15,000 nucleotides of DNA from NCBI GenBank assembly GCA_009663005.1, contig CM018899.1, positions 14,077,090 to 14,092,089 on the forward strand. The letters are read 5' to 3'. Shown here piece by piece: positions 1 to 8,713 of this stretch. This DNA is from Actinidia chinensis. Lineage: Eukaryota > Streptophyta > Magnoliopsida > Ericales > Actinidiaceae. The notes beneath the pieces are model-generated. The model was given only the letters and a program-made list of their open reading frames with translations. It did no database searches and had not been told where the DNA came from. A program made the position numbers and the translations under genes. How positions within the stretch are numbered: position 1 is the first letter of the stretch; each line of letters begins with the position of its first letter.

Positions 1-353
1 CAGATTATTGCGAGGAGTTTATAGTGCGAGAGAGAAGGGAATTCTGCGCCGTTTCACTTCTGTGTTGGACGCACACGTCGTCATGGTTTCCCGCGCGACG
101 CGGGACCGATTCGCTTCGTCCGCGTAAAGCTGGCCAAGCGATTTCTGTAAATCAATTGGCTTGTTGAAGATGCGCTTATGTTTGGCTGAGCTGTGAAAAG
201 TTTGTTTATTATTTTTTCTATGATAAAAGGATAATTCGCTATGTTTGTGGTGTTACAGGAAGGATGATTACCCTGGTTGATACTGAAATAGCTGGTAGTA
301 TATAGGATAGAATACATGCCCTCAAAGAGGTATATTGTTAGATTTATTAAAAG
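1..353 (+). repeat. Copy A of a duplicated gene-like segment (3' part only)
   Basis: This stretch is a diverged direct repeat of 6549-6925. Shared blocks keep the same order and nearly constant offset: TCTGCGCCGTTTCACT at 43-58 and 6593-6608, ATTGGCTTGTTGA at 155-167 and 6701-6713, then AAAAGTTTGT, and ATACATGCCCT at 312-322 and 6878-6888. The left window edge cuts it, so the rest of this copy should lie upstream. By comparison with copy B it covers the last codons and the 3' flank of a small gene-like unit. The reading frame that stops at 6565 in copy B stays open in copy A until a TGA at about 165. No protein family is recognised. The minus-strand open frame inside it looks like chance. The duplication is seen directly; its gene nature is inferred. 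Confidence 0.75.
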
Positions 354-529
354 TTTTTCTGGTGGTTGGTGGTGGTTTGCCTATTTTGGTATTAGAAGGG
401 GACTGAAGGTGACTAGGCTGAGAGTTAGTTTGTTACTGTGACTTGGTTGCAGAAAAGGGTGCAAAAGAAAAAGTAATTAAAAGTTTTATTGTAATTTAGT
501 TTTAATTTTGGTTTGTCGGCAATTTAAAT

Positions 530-551
530 TATATATATATATATATATATT
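530..551. repeat. (AT)n microsatellite
   Basis: An uninterrupted alternating AT tract lies in AT-rich DNA shortly before the left edge of the probable solo LTR. No function is implied. Confidence 0.9.
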
Positions 552-729
552 ACTGTAGATACGCAAATTTGGCCAATTAAAAAAAGTGTCCAAGTGTCTT
601 CAAGTCACAAATTCTGACTTAATCAAATATGTCATGTTGTCAAAATTTACAAGAATACCGCAACATGTTAGATGATACAGTCTTTAAACGAAAAGTTTTA
701 AGTCAATTCAAGTGCGCCATTTGTATAAA

Positions 730-902
730 TTAAATAAGAGATAATTATTATTGATTATTATATCTTAAAATTAAATAAGAGATAATTATATTTTTAAAAT
801 TAATCATTATCTCTAAAAATTAAAAAGAGATAATTATCTTTTAAAATTGATAACTATATCTTCAAATTAAATAAGAGATAATTATTTTTAGAGATAATTA
901 TC
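730..902. repeat. Degenerate GAGATAATTAT repeat cluster with hairpins in the U3 of the solo LTR
   Basis: The word TTAAATAAGAGATAATTAT recurs at 730, 771 and 867, with a variant at 820, so spacing is about 41-49 bp. A partial copy ends at 902. One intervening unit is inverted and gives a perfect 9-bp stem, ATTATCTCT (806-814) with AGAGATAAT (826-834). Clusters of this kind are common in the U3 of plant LTRs, where they may bind transcription factors; that role is only inference here. Confidence 0.7.
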
Positions 903-942
903 ATCAAGAAATTCAAGCTTATCAGAATTCACCGCCCTCAAC

Positions 943-953
943 TATAAATAGGA
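943..953 (+). promoter_or_regulatory. TATA box of the solo LTR
   Basis: CTATAAATAGG matches the plant TATA consensus very well and stands in front of a purine-rich, leader-like stretch. It would start LTR transcription about 30 bp downstream. Confidence 0.65.
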
Positions 954-1212
954 GGTGACCAAAGGAGACAGAAGACAAGATTTTTGCCTACGAAAAAGAG
1001 AGAGCTCTGAAATATCAAGCATCCAAAGCCAATGAAAATTTTCTCCTTCAATCATCTTTTTTGCACAAGTCGGAGCAAGAACACGGCGTGTGATTCGGGA
1101 ATCAAGTTTCAAGGCCCTCGAGCACACGTTATAGAAGAGAAGAATCAAATGATTAATTGTCTTTTTAGAAATTGTTTCAGGAAAAATTGTAATTCGCCTT
1201 CATTCAAAAATC

Positions 1213-1218
1213 AATAAA
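1213..1218 (+). terminator. Poly(A) signal of the solo LTR
   Basis: AATAAA sits in an AT-rich context followed by T-rich sequence, at the expected distance downstream of the TATA box at 943 for an R region. Confidence 0.45.
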
Positions 1219-1289
1219 ATTTAAATTTGCTACTACGATTTTCTGTTTTATTATTTTAGATAGGAAATTTGTTTGTACAGTTACAAAAG

Positions 1290-2308
1290 TGAATGAATAT
1301 AGGCGTTAAAAGATATTTTAATAGAGTATGGATAGGTGTTGTGTCCAAAAGTACGGTACCGTGTGCTAGCCGAATCATATAGAGTCAGTTCTAGACTCAA
1401 TAATCTGATTGAAATTGTTATTTTGTAATATTTGCCAATGATTGGATATTAGCACATTTGGCGTCAATTATTTTTATATCCAATCAACTTCATTTTGTTA
1501 CATAATACTCGTCAGTTATAATCGTAGGTTTTAAGACTGATCATGCAATTGGCCTTCAAAATGCCCACCCCAAACATTATAGGAAATATAAACAAAGTGC
1601 TCAAAATATTTCTATTTCAATCTTTAAAACTCTTTACAGGGCCGCTATGAGAGTAGGTGGAGTGCGGAGGTCACCCCCCCCGCGGCCAGCGAATTTTTGC
1701 CGAACTGCGGGGACCCTTTAGGTATAGTTTTAGAGTTTTATAATATAAAAAATGGGGATATTTAAATAATAGTATAGTAGTTATGGTAGTTAGTGTTTCC
1801 AGTTATGCTTAGATCAAATCGCGATTTCTTTCAATTAACAAACATAACCTTTTTTAATGTATTAATACAAAACATCAATAATAGAGTTTTATTTAACATG
1901 CTTACTACAAACAAAATATATGCCATCTATTTTAAACAAATATATGTTTTTTTTCAAAAAATTACAAGAAAAACTCTAATTTCTTAATTTTTAGCTATAA
2001 AAGCCGTTTAATTTTTTTAATTTTATCAATATAACCCATGTATTCATGTTCCTTAGATGTGTTGAGTGGAGTCAATATTCTTTTTTTCCTCCTTAAAAAC
2101 ATCTCAAAATATCATGTTAGATCATTTTACATTTTCGAAATGATGTCCGTTATAATTTAATTTAATTTTTTTCTAATAATATATAGGGTCCCATATTATA
2201 ATTTTGGTTCGAATCTAAAAAATCGCGGGCCGATCGTGCAGTTCTTTCCATATCCTCGATGACATTCCCTTCCATACCCAAACACTAATCCAATCATGCT
2301 GAGATCCT
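1290..2308. other. AT-rich intergenic DNA with one GC-rich block
   Basis: No gene is recognised here. The only compositional feature is a GC-rich block at about 1638-1720 that contains a C8 run and CGCGGCC, sharply set in AT-rich DNA. It may be a piece of an unrecognised element. A tRNA/SINE B-box-like word GGTTCGAATC occurs at 2206-2215 without a credible A box. Short open frames in this stretch look like chance. Confidence 0.6.
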
Positions 2309-2908
2309 TAAGGGGTATGTTGTTTTGGAGATTAGGATGTCAGAATTGGATTCAAATTTCTATTGTAGAACCACTTAATATGGTATTTGGTAACTTCTTT
2401 GATATGGATAGGTTAATCGACGGATGGTATCCATCAAAGTGGCCGAATTTATAATACCCCCCATTATTACAAATTCAAGGGGGATGGATTAAGACTAACA
2501 ATTACTAAAAATACTAAAAAAATATCTAAAATATGAAATTATGATTATTCAAATGATTTTATCTTAAAATACGGGATTTTTTAGCAATGATCATGAATAT
2601 ATAAATAATGCATTTGTTAAATAGTTATTCACTTTAAATATAAAATTTACTCTCTCATGTAATTTTAAAGTAACCCCAAAAAAAAAAGCAATTAATAAGT
2701 CTTATTTAAAAAAGTTATTTTATTAATAGAAGGTCACCAAGTAAAAATAAATAATTGTTTTAAAAAAAAATTACACTAAGGATAATAAAAAATAAGATTA
2801 TCTTATTTTGAAGTATTTTTTGTCGTTATTATTTTTTTTTGTTGAAGAGAAAGTGAAAAAAATATGTTATAGGGACTCACATGGTAAAGAAAATCAAATT
2901 TTGTATTA

Positions 2909-2941
2909 TATCTATATATATATAGATATATATATATATAA
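2909..2941. repeat. (AT)n tract with internal palindrome
   Basis: Alternating AT sequence is interrupted by TAGATA, which gives a self-complementary TATCTATATATATATAGATA. It overlaps the inferred left end of the Helitron-like element. Confidence 0.85.
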
Positions 2942-3120
2942 AACCAATTTAATATTATAATTTTATGGACATATCAAACATAATTTATCAACATAATATT
3001 TACAAAACGAATTTATTTCACTTATATATATCACTAATTAAAAGTATGTTAATTAAAATAAAATTATTTTTTTAATTTTAAAATAATTCCCATCCATGCT
3101 AAGCACGGATTTTATACTAG
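2911..3120 (+). mobile_element. Short non-autonomous Helitron-like element nested in the MITE
   Basis: The 3' end has a subterminal hairpin, CCATGC-TAA-GCACGG (3094-3108) with one mismatch, then an AT-rich gap and CTAG at 3117-3120 followed by T. This matches plant Helitron ends (hairpin, then CTRR, inserted between A and T). The 5' end begins TCTATATA directly after an A at 2910, as expected. No target duplication is seen, which is normal for Helitrons. It carries no RepHel coding and would depend on an autonomous partner. The 3' end is the stronger evidence; the 5' end lies in low-complexity AT sequence and is less certain. Confidence 0.5.
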
Positions 3121-3444
3121 TATATTTCTTATATGAAATGATATGAAAAAATTAGTGCCCCAATTATTTCAATTATAAAATCCTTTAAAGAGAGATTATT
3201 TTAAAATTATGATATGAGAAAAATCATGAAAAATATGAAAAAAAAGTATTTAATTCAATACCCATATTCATTGTAAAACAAACAAATGCATATTAAGATT
3301 TCACGGGATTAGTAATTCCACTTAGTCTGACTAAATTTGTTATCCAATCTTAAATCCGACTAAATTTTTAATCCATCAAATTCAATTTCTAAAACAAACA
3401 TGGCCTAAGTCCTAAACTTGTCCAATTAGCCCTTATTACAAACA

Positions 3445-3733
3445 TAATGGGTAAGCTTAAAAATATGTTATAGCTTGATTTGTTTATCAAAGTGAACTAA
3501 TCTCAAACAATCTTTAATTGAGCCGATGACGAGCTGAGCTCGAATAACTTGAATTTTTTAAATATTATAAGGTTATCGAGCCAAGTAGTAGAATGTTTAA
3601 ACTTGGTTTGAAAACTTAACGAGTTTTAAAAATATGTTTAAAATTGATTTATTTATCAATCGAACCAATTTTAAACAATCTTTAACAAGTCAATCATAGT
3701 CAAGCTAAAGTTGTTGGTATTTATTACCCATTA
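3445..3733. repeat. AT-rich interspersed repeat, copy 1, bounded by 10-bp inverted repeats
   Basis: A perfect inverted pair, TAATGGGTAA (3445-3454) and TTACCCATTA (3724-3733), bounds a segment related to 5190-5441. The two share CTCGAATAACTTGAATTTTT, then AACTTAACRAGTTTTAAAAA-type sequence, in the same order. It looks like a decayed non-autonomous DNA element of unknown family. No convincing target duplication flanks it. Confidence 0.5.
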
Positions 3734-4230
3734 GTTGATTATAAAATCCTTGTTAAATATTATAGAATGTGGCATATTCTAAACCACCGATATATTGCTT
3801 GTTGACTTAATTACTCTTTATATATTTGGTTGTATATTTACAAAAGAAAGAGTGATAAAGTTATAAAGTTTGGTTTGTTGAAGGCAAGACAAAGCAGAGA
3901 ATATTGCTTTAGGTGGTCTCTCTAAATTGAATCTCAGGCCAAAAATATCGTTTTTAAGTAACACTCTTTTTGTAAAATATGTATCTAATCTTTAAATTTA
4001 GAAAAAAAAGTTGACAACCAAAATAATATTTTTATTCAAATAAATTAGATTAATTTTTTGCATATAATAAAAAAATTATTTTTAACAAGATTTTTATATT
4101 TTTTATATTTTTCTCGTCAATAAAAATCAAAAATATATAAAAAATGTTATAAGTGAAAAACGTGTAAAGACCAAAACACTCAAAAAATGAAAAGAACAAA
4201 ATCTTAAAAAAAACTAAAAGCCCTAACTAA
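3734..4230. other. AT-rich intergenic DNA
   Basis: No gene, RNA gene or element end is recognised. The sequence is mostly low-complexity A/T runs. Confidence 0.6.
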
Positions 4231-4570
4231 CCCTAGGGGTGGACCACTGGAGTTAGATCTTACAAGGATCACCTCTTGACGAGCGTTACATAGCAAGTCA
4301 TTTAACTATGTAGCATTAAGCCGCTGACTTTCACATTAATGGGAATAATTATCCACACTCCAGACATTGAGTATGATTAGTCCAAGCCTAAAAAGCATAC
4401 TCACAAACCTTTGTGCTTAAATACTCGAATGACTACCAACTTAAAAATAATTAAGCTTGAAACTTAAAGACTGAAATCCATATGTCTTTACCATCAAACA
4501 AACTTACTGGTTAATCTTAAAAAACACTAGCTCTTTGGGGAAAAAAAATCATCTATTTGAGCCCCTTTGA
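4231..4570. other. Moderately complex non-coding block of unknown origin
   Basis: Base composition is more balanced than in the surrounding A/T-rich DNA, and the block begins near TAGGGGTGGACC (4234). All frames are interrupted by stops. It could be a fragment of a transposable element, but no diagnostic ends, B box or coding motif is visible. Confidence 0.4.
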
Positions 4571-5180
4571 AAAGATTGATGTCCATCACCTGGCAGTGTT
4601 TTGGTTTTTTGTGAAGAGAAGGCATGGTTTTGTCCAGATTGAAGTGAGAAAAATTGAAAAACTCGCATATTTATTAAATTCTATTACATAAAATGTGCGA
4701 ATTTCAAATATTATTATATTATAGTTCTGACGCATTCTTGTACATGAAATTTTTTTGTACAAAGACATATATAATGTGTTAGTAGTATCAAATTGAAAGT
4801 CTGATGATTTGTTTCCTCTCTTCAGAAAGGAAATTTTGAGATAAATATTGATAATTGATACATTTTGGTGTGCTGTATTATTTCAGACTTTTGTTTTGGG
4901 CTTGCCAAAAACGTGTTGGCGTATATCAGACGGAATAGGAATAGGAATAGGAATAGGAATAGGAATTAAAAATTACAACCTCTCTTCCCCTTACTCCAAC
5001 TTGTTGTATTCGCACAAGGGCCTCATAGTAATTCACATATTTAATTACCTGTACTAGTATTTTGAAAAAAAATATTAAAAAAAATAGCGTTTGACCAGGT
5101 ATCAAAAAACGGATTTCAATGGTAAATGTAAATCTTTGATTTTTAACTTGTCACAATTCGACTATCGGTTAAAATAAATG
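4571..5180. other. AT-rich intergenic DNA containing a short tandem repeat
   Basis: Apart from the GGAATA repeat listed separately, I see no gene. Open frames here are short and lack recognisable motifs; the one that crosses the repeat owes its Gly-Ile run to it. Confidence 0.6.
4932..4967. repeat. (GGAATA)n short tandem repeat
   Basis: Five perfect GGAATA units are followed by GGAATT. A hexamer array of this type is likely to vary in length. Read as protein it would give alternating Gly-Ile, but there is no evidence of translation. Confidence 0.92.
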
Positions 5181-5189
5181 ATATATCAA

Positions 5190-5441
5190 CTACAAACTTG
5201 AATCAATTGAAAGAACTTTAATCGAAACGATTCTAAGCCGAACTCGAATAACTTGAATTTTTTAACCATATAAAGCCGATCAAGCCGGTGTAGGGTAGTT
5301 AGCTTGTTCAAATTGATTTGTAACTTAACAAGTTTTAAAAATATGACTGAGTTTGTTGCCTTATCAAGTGAATCAATATCAAATGACCTTGAACAAACCG
5401 ATCACAAGTCGAGTCGAGAACCTTGATTATCATCACCCCTA
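5190..5441. repeat. AT-rich interspersed repeat, copy 2
   Basis: This is a diverged direct copy of the 3445-3733 repeat. It shares CTCGAATAACTTGAATTTTT and CTTAACAAGTTTTAAAAATA, and its right end, ATTATCATCACCCCTA, corresponds to the ACCCATTA end of copy 1. The left end cannot be placed confidently. The decay and lack of coding suggest an old non-autonomous element. Confidence 0.5.
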
Positions 5442-5790
5442 ATTATATCCTATGTAATTAAAATATCTATTAATTGCATTTTGCCCTTTATTTTTCAAAT
5501 CTAATAAATACCTGACTTTCTGTTCAATTTTTTAGAAAAATACATTGACGAAGGGCAATTGCTGAACAATTAAAAATAGACAGAAGGGTCTAAAACTAAG
5601 CATTATATATATCCAGCTCGTCTGCAGGATTAGATAAGAACCCATCACCACTTCCTTACTTGACCCCAAAGCAACATCGTTCCACAGTCCACGACATCAG
5701 AGCTTGCTTATAGATTTTTTGCATAAGAAATTATCTGTATTACAATTTTATACCATAATACCCACACCACCATAAGAAATTTACGATTCC

Positions 5791-5914
5791 AAACCCTAAA
5801 CCTCTCTCCTAGCTCCTTTATAAACCCCCTTTCGCTCGACCCATCGACAGGTCCTAACTCCCCTCTCTCTCAGTCGCCGGAATACGAACAAATCAGCGGA
5901 AACTAAACTGCGAA
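5791..5914 (+). promoter_or_regulatory. Promoter-like region: telo-box, TATA box and pyrimidine patch
   Basis: AAACCCTAAA at 5791-5800 is a telo-box (an element common upstream of plant genes for the translation machinery). TTTATAAAC at 5817-5825 is a good TATA box, and CTCCCCTCTCTCTC at about 5858-5871 resembles a plant pyrimidine patch near a start site. The first ATG follows at 5915. The order and spacing are those of a plant RNA polymerase II promoter firing rightward into the gene-like island. Confidence 0.55.
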
Positions 5915-6567
5915 ATGGTAGGGGACGGTTTCGCGGCCTCGCGAATTTTCCGGTGATGTCTCCGACGCGCAAGCCGGATCAACATTGGCAAGTGTGAGGA
6001 TTCACCCCTCTCTCGAATTCAAGGCCTTCCAATCGGGCTCAGTAAAGATAGGAATCTCTCCGAACCAGATAACCATCTAACCGTCGACCTGCAAAATTCG
6101 AATTTCGGCCCTGAAGGGTTCGACGGCAAATCCCCGTCACAGTAAGATGAACTCGCCGCGCGTCGCGAAGGAAAGGGACGCTTCTTTATTCCTCGTGGTT
6201 GTTGAAGCGATCGAGACGGAATCGGAGGCCGAAGCCGACAACAGAGAGGAATCGATTCAGCGGATTACTCGCCGGAAAAAACGAATTCCTTCGGTCAGGG
6301 AAAAAACTCCTCTTCTGCGGCCGGGGAACCCTGCCTATCCTGAGCAATCCACTGGCCTATGGCTACGCATCTCCTCGGAACGACCGAATTCGCCAGGCGA
6401 ATTTTCTGATTTCAACGGAGAGAACTAAGGGGAATTTGCAAGATGCGGCGAGATAATTACGGGATGAGATGGAATCGAAAGCGATTTCGGAGTTGAATTT
6501 GGATTTAGATCGATTTCGAGAATGGATCGTCGACAAATTCACAATCGACTGTTGCGAGGGAGGGTGA
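5915..6567 (+). pseudogene. Decayed or untranslated small gene of unknown family (copy B)
   Basis: This is a GC-richer island in AT-rich DNA, directly behind a promoter-like region. From the ATG at 5915 the frame reads 13 codons to a TGA (5954-5956). It then stays open for 62 codons to a TAA (6143-6145), 19 codons to a TGA (6203-6205) and 45 codons to a TGA (6341-6343). In another frame, codons from 6199 run to a TAA (6454-6456) and on to a TGA at 6565, ending with an acidic, amphipathic-looking stretch that includes ELNLDLDRFREWIVDKF. The simplest reading is one small gene broken by point stops and a frameshift near 6200-6340. Alternatives are a long leader, unrecognised introns or a non-coding transcript. 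No domain is recognised. Its tail and 3' flank are repeated at the left window edge, so the parent copy may survive upstream. Confidence 0.35.
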
Positions 6568-6925
6568 GATTACGAGAGGAGAAGAGAAAATCTCTGCGCC
6601 GTTTCACTGGTGCCGTGTTTGACGCCGGTAATCGTAGGGTTTCGGTGTCGGCGGGGCGATGCTCGGCCGCGTAAGCGGTTGATAAGCGCTTCTGTTCTCG
6701 ATTGGCTTGTTGATTAAAGAGCGATTATGGTTTGGTTGAGAGTGAACTGAAAAGTTTGTGTATTTTTTAATGTATAAAAAGGGTTATTCTACTGTGATAA
6801 GGGTACGATAAGGACCGCATTACCCTGTCGATAAGGCCAAATTTGGTGGTCGTATTCATATGGAATATATTAGGCAATACATGCCCTTATGAGGGGTTAT
6901 ATTTGGTAGATTAAAAGTTGTTTGG
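6549..6925 (+). repeat. Copy B of the duplicated segment (matches 1-353)
   Basis: It contains the same ordered blocks as 1-353, with offsets of 6546-6566, which shows small indels and many substitutions. It covers the last codons and the 3' flank of the island at 5915-6567. In copy B the C-terminal frame ends at 6565, whereas the aligned frame in copy A continues. Confidence 0.75.
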
Positions 6926-6929
6926 TAGC

Positions 6930-8035
6930 TTTTTTTTTAAAATTTATTTACCTTTTGGGTTATTGTTAAGCGAACAGAATTGTGAAGGGAGGTGTGGTTG
7001 TGATTGATTGTACATTTGATTTTTCTTGTAGTTTTCTCTTTGGGTTTTGCCAAGGGAGCAAGCTCACCTCCCGGACCCCATACCCTTGGTAACTCTTGTC
7101 CCGTTTTCACTTGGAGTAAACACAGATAGTTAGAATCGTTCATGTAGAGCGTGCCAGTTAGGGTCATTAATACAAAAAATAATCCACGAAACAGCTATAA
7201 ATATGACTCTTTGTTTTGTAAAAGAATTGGTTTGTTAGACTATAATTTTAATTGTTTATTTTATAAGAAATAAGATTTGTTCTTATATTATAAATGTAGA
7301 ATAAATTTAACTCTTTACATTGATGAGCTTCATTGTACATTGCACAAGACAAGCGGTTTTATATCACCGTTGTCAGCTTAAAGTGCGCAGACAAGAGGAG
7401 GTGGATGCGGTAGGCGGCGTCATAGTATAAGGTCCGAGCTAGATCCATTTTGATCAAAAGCAGTGTTGATGCATGCGTGTGTTATCCTTGAGCCAATTGA
7501 ATGCATAATAATTTGACTCTCCTAATTAATAAAAGGAAGTCCAGAAAGGGGCATATGTTACAAATTCCCCTAATGAATTTAGTCATTAGAAGATTTTTAA
7601 TAAGAGTTGACTAGGTATTGTGCAAAAAGAGGCAGCATGCCTGATCATACGAGGAGTGTTCACTTTTATTGATTTGTATTTAAATGTTCAGTTTATAGGG
7701 TTACTGACTATATAACTCAAGAGAAAATTAAAGTGATCGAATATTAACAACTATATGGATCAGATTATTTTTATGTTATAGTTACTCTTAAGATCATGTT
7801 GATACAAATATCGATCAAAATATATATATATATTAAAAAATAATCTATTCACTGAGTTTTACAACTCTTCCTCATCTTCAATACATTTTCCTTCCTCTAT
7901 TTGGAAACAGTTATTCCAATCAATCCAATCAGTTGGTATTCTTCAAATTGTAAAGTTCCTCCTCTAAGCCCTTATTACAAACATAGCCGGATGGGTCTAA
8001 CCTCATATGAGGCTTTATGTTGAAAATCATATTTT
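6930..8035. other. Intergenic DNA between the gene-like island and the retrotransposon
   Basis: No gene is recognised. The sequence is AT-rich, with an (AT)n tract at about 7821-7834 and a slightly GC-richer patch at 7383-7440 that has no coding potential I can support. The minus-strand open frame around 6937-7167 lacks any recognisable motif. The five bases at 8031-8035 (ATTTT) would be the left half of the retrotransposon's target duplication if the LTR boundary is right. Confidence 0.55.
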
Positions 8036-8701
8036 TGTTGTGGAAAAAAACTGGGCGAGCAAACAACAGTCAGTATTGCTCTGTCTCTTGTATGAACCTC
8101 GGATCTTGAAGGGCGCCTGCACAGGCGAAGAAGAAAGGGCCGGGACGGAGGCCGCTCAAAACTCCTTCGGCTGGAGGGTTGGTGGAGATCAGACCAAGGT
8201 AATGGACGGCAGGCAAAATAGCCTTGAAGAGAAATTGTGTACCTGTAGTGGTTTGGCGTTACCTTGTTTTAATGGAAGGAGCGGCCTTTTTTAGACGGAG
8301 AGTAATGGGCGTGGCCATGGATACGGCGAGATTATCGGAAGGATGAGTATGAAAGATATCTCGAAAGATATAAGGACATAATTGGAAAGATGCCATCTGG
8401 AGGAGAGTATCCCGCAATTGTCGGTAGGTCGTTGGGGCGAGAATCTCGCGGTGGGCGTATAGATAGGATTTGGTGAAGATGTCAGCGAGTATTCTGCTCC
8501 GCCCAAGGGCGAGGAGGAGGACAACACTTGGCTCGGACAAGCTCATTGGAGATTAGCTTGGCGAGGTTCCGTGATGATGTTGGACTCGTTTTACCTTCGG
8601 TCAAAGGGTTCGGGATACAGTAACCTTTGGGGAGGATCATGGGCGACCAGCCTGAGATGGCGACGTGATGCCTTGGTCGGTGGAGATTTTATCCCACATC
8701 A
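8036..8701 (-). repeat. 3' LTR of the Ty3/gypsy element
   Basis: On the plus strand it runs from TGTTGTGGAAAA to ATCCCACATCA, so it has TG...CA ends on either strand. The end at 8701 is supported by the purine tract that directly adjoins it. The end at 8036 is chosen because TG begins there, and because the GC-richer element sequence gives way to AT-rich flank nearby. Length is about 666 bp. The partner LTR is outside the window, so identity between LTRs, and therefore age, cannot be measured here. Open frames inside it on both strands look like chance. Confidence 0.6.
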
Positions 8702-8713
8702 GTAGCCCCCACT
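8702..8713 (-). promoter_or_regulatory. Polypurine tract adjoining the 3' LTR
   Basis: On the minus strand AGTGGGGGCTAC directly precedes the TGATGTGGG start of the LTR. A G-rich tract at this position primes plus-strand DNA synthesis during reverse transcription. It is imperfect, with CT near its end, but similar tracts occur in plant gypsy elements. Confidence 0.5.

Larger units (their letters stand above)
587..1284 (+). mobile_element. Probable solo LTR of a plant LTR retrotransposon
   Basis: The segment has the layout of a plant LTR. A repeat-rich U3 is followed by a strong TATA box (CTATAAATAGG, 943-953), a purine-rich leader, and a poly(A) signal AATAAA (1213-1218) about 265 bp downstream. 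A short U5-like tail comes next. Two boundary models fit. The first is 587-1284, starting TGTCC and flanked by AAAAG on both sides (582-586, 1285-1289), but it ends in AC. The second is 437-1279, with canonical TG...CA ends and GTTAC on both sides (432-436, 1280-1284). No internal retroelement coding is adjacent, so a solo LTR left by LTR-LTR recombination is the likely origin. The TATA box and poly(A) signal are seen directly; the LTR call is inferred, and the boundaries are weak. Confidence 0.5.
2312..3405. mobile_element. PIF/Harbinger-like MITE
   Basis: Imperfect terminal inverted repeats of about 22 bp begin GGGGTATGTTGTTTTGGAGA on the left. On the right, read inward, they begin GGCCATGTTTGTTTTAGAAA. 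The trinucleotide TAA flanks both ends (2309-2311 and 3406-3408), as expected for PIF/Harbinger insertion at TWA sites. The inside is AT-rich and non-coding, so this is a non-autonomous element that would need a transposase from elsewhere. At 2397-2439 it holds a hairpin whose arms CTTTGATATGGATA and TATCCATCAAAG differ by a 2-nt insertion. A Helitron-like insertion lies within it. The TIR words and TSD are seen directly; the superfamily follows from established knowledge of such ends. Confidence 0.65.

Noticed and set aside
942..1217. Small proteins encoded on either strand near the TATA box at 943
   Set aside because: The sequence fits the leader and R region of an LTR, and the short frames have no conserved motif.
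2206..2215. Perfect tRNA/SINE B-box word GGTTCGAATC
   Set aside because: No A box at the right distance upstream, no cloverleaf, and no 3' tail typical of a SINE; probably chance.
4743..4764. Inverted pair TTGTAC/GTACAA
   Set aside because: Only 6-bp arms in AT-rich DNA; expected by chance.
4234..5441. hAT-like element bounded by TAGGGGTG and CACCCCTA
   Set aside because: The ends match over only about 8 bp, and the flanking octamers (ACTAACCC and ATTATATC) do not match as an 8-bp target duplication. The right end is better explained by the repeat shared with 3445-3733.
6147..6456. Overlapping plus-strand frames of 93 and 85 codons as two separate genes
   Set aside because: They overlap in the same island, and neither has a supported start. 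They are better treated as pieces of one interrupted unit.
1..6925. The two direct repeats as LTRs of one retrotransposon
   Set aside because: No primer binding site or polypurine tract next to the repeats, no retroelement coding between them, and copy B is preceded by a promoter-led gene-like unit.
8007..8546. Open frames on both strands across the LTR
   Set aside because: They overlap each other, cross the LTR edge, and contain no recognisable domain; a GC-richer non-coding LTR produces such frames by chance.
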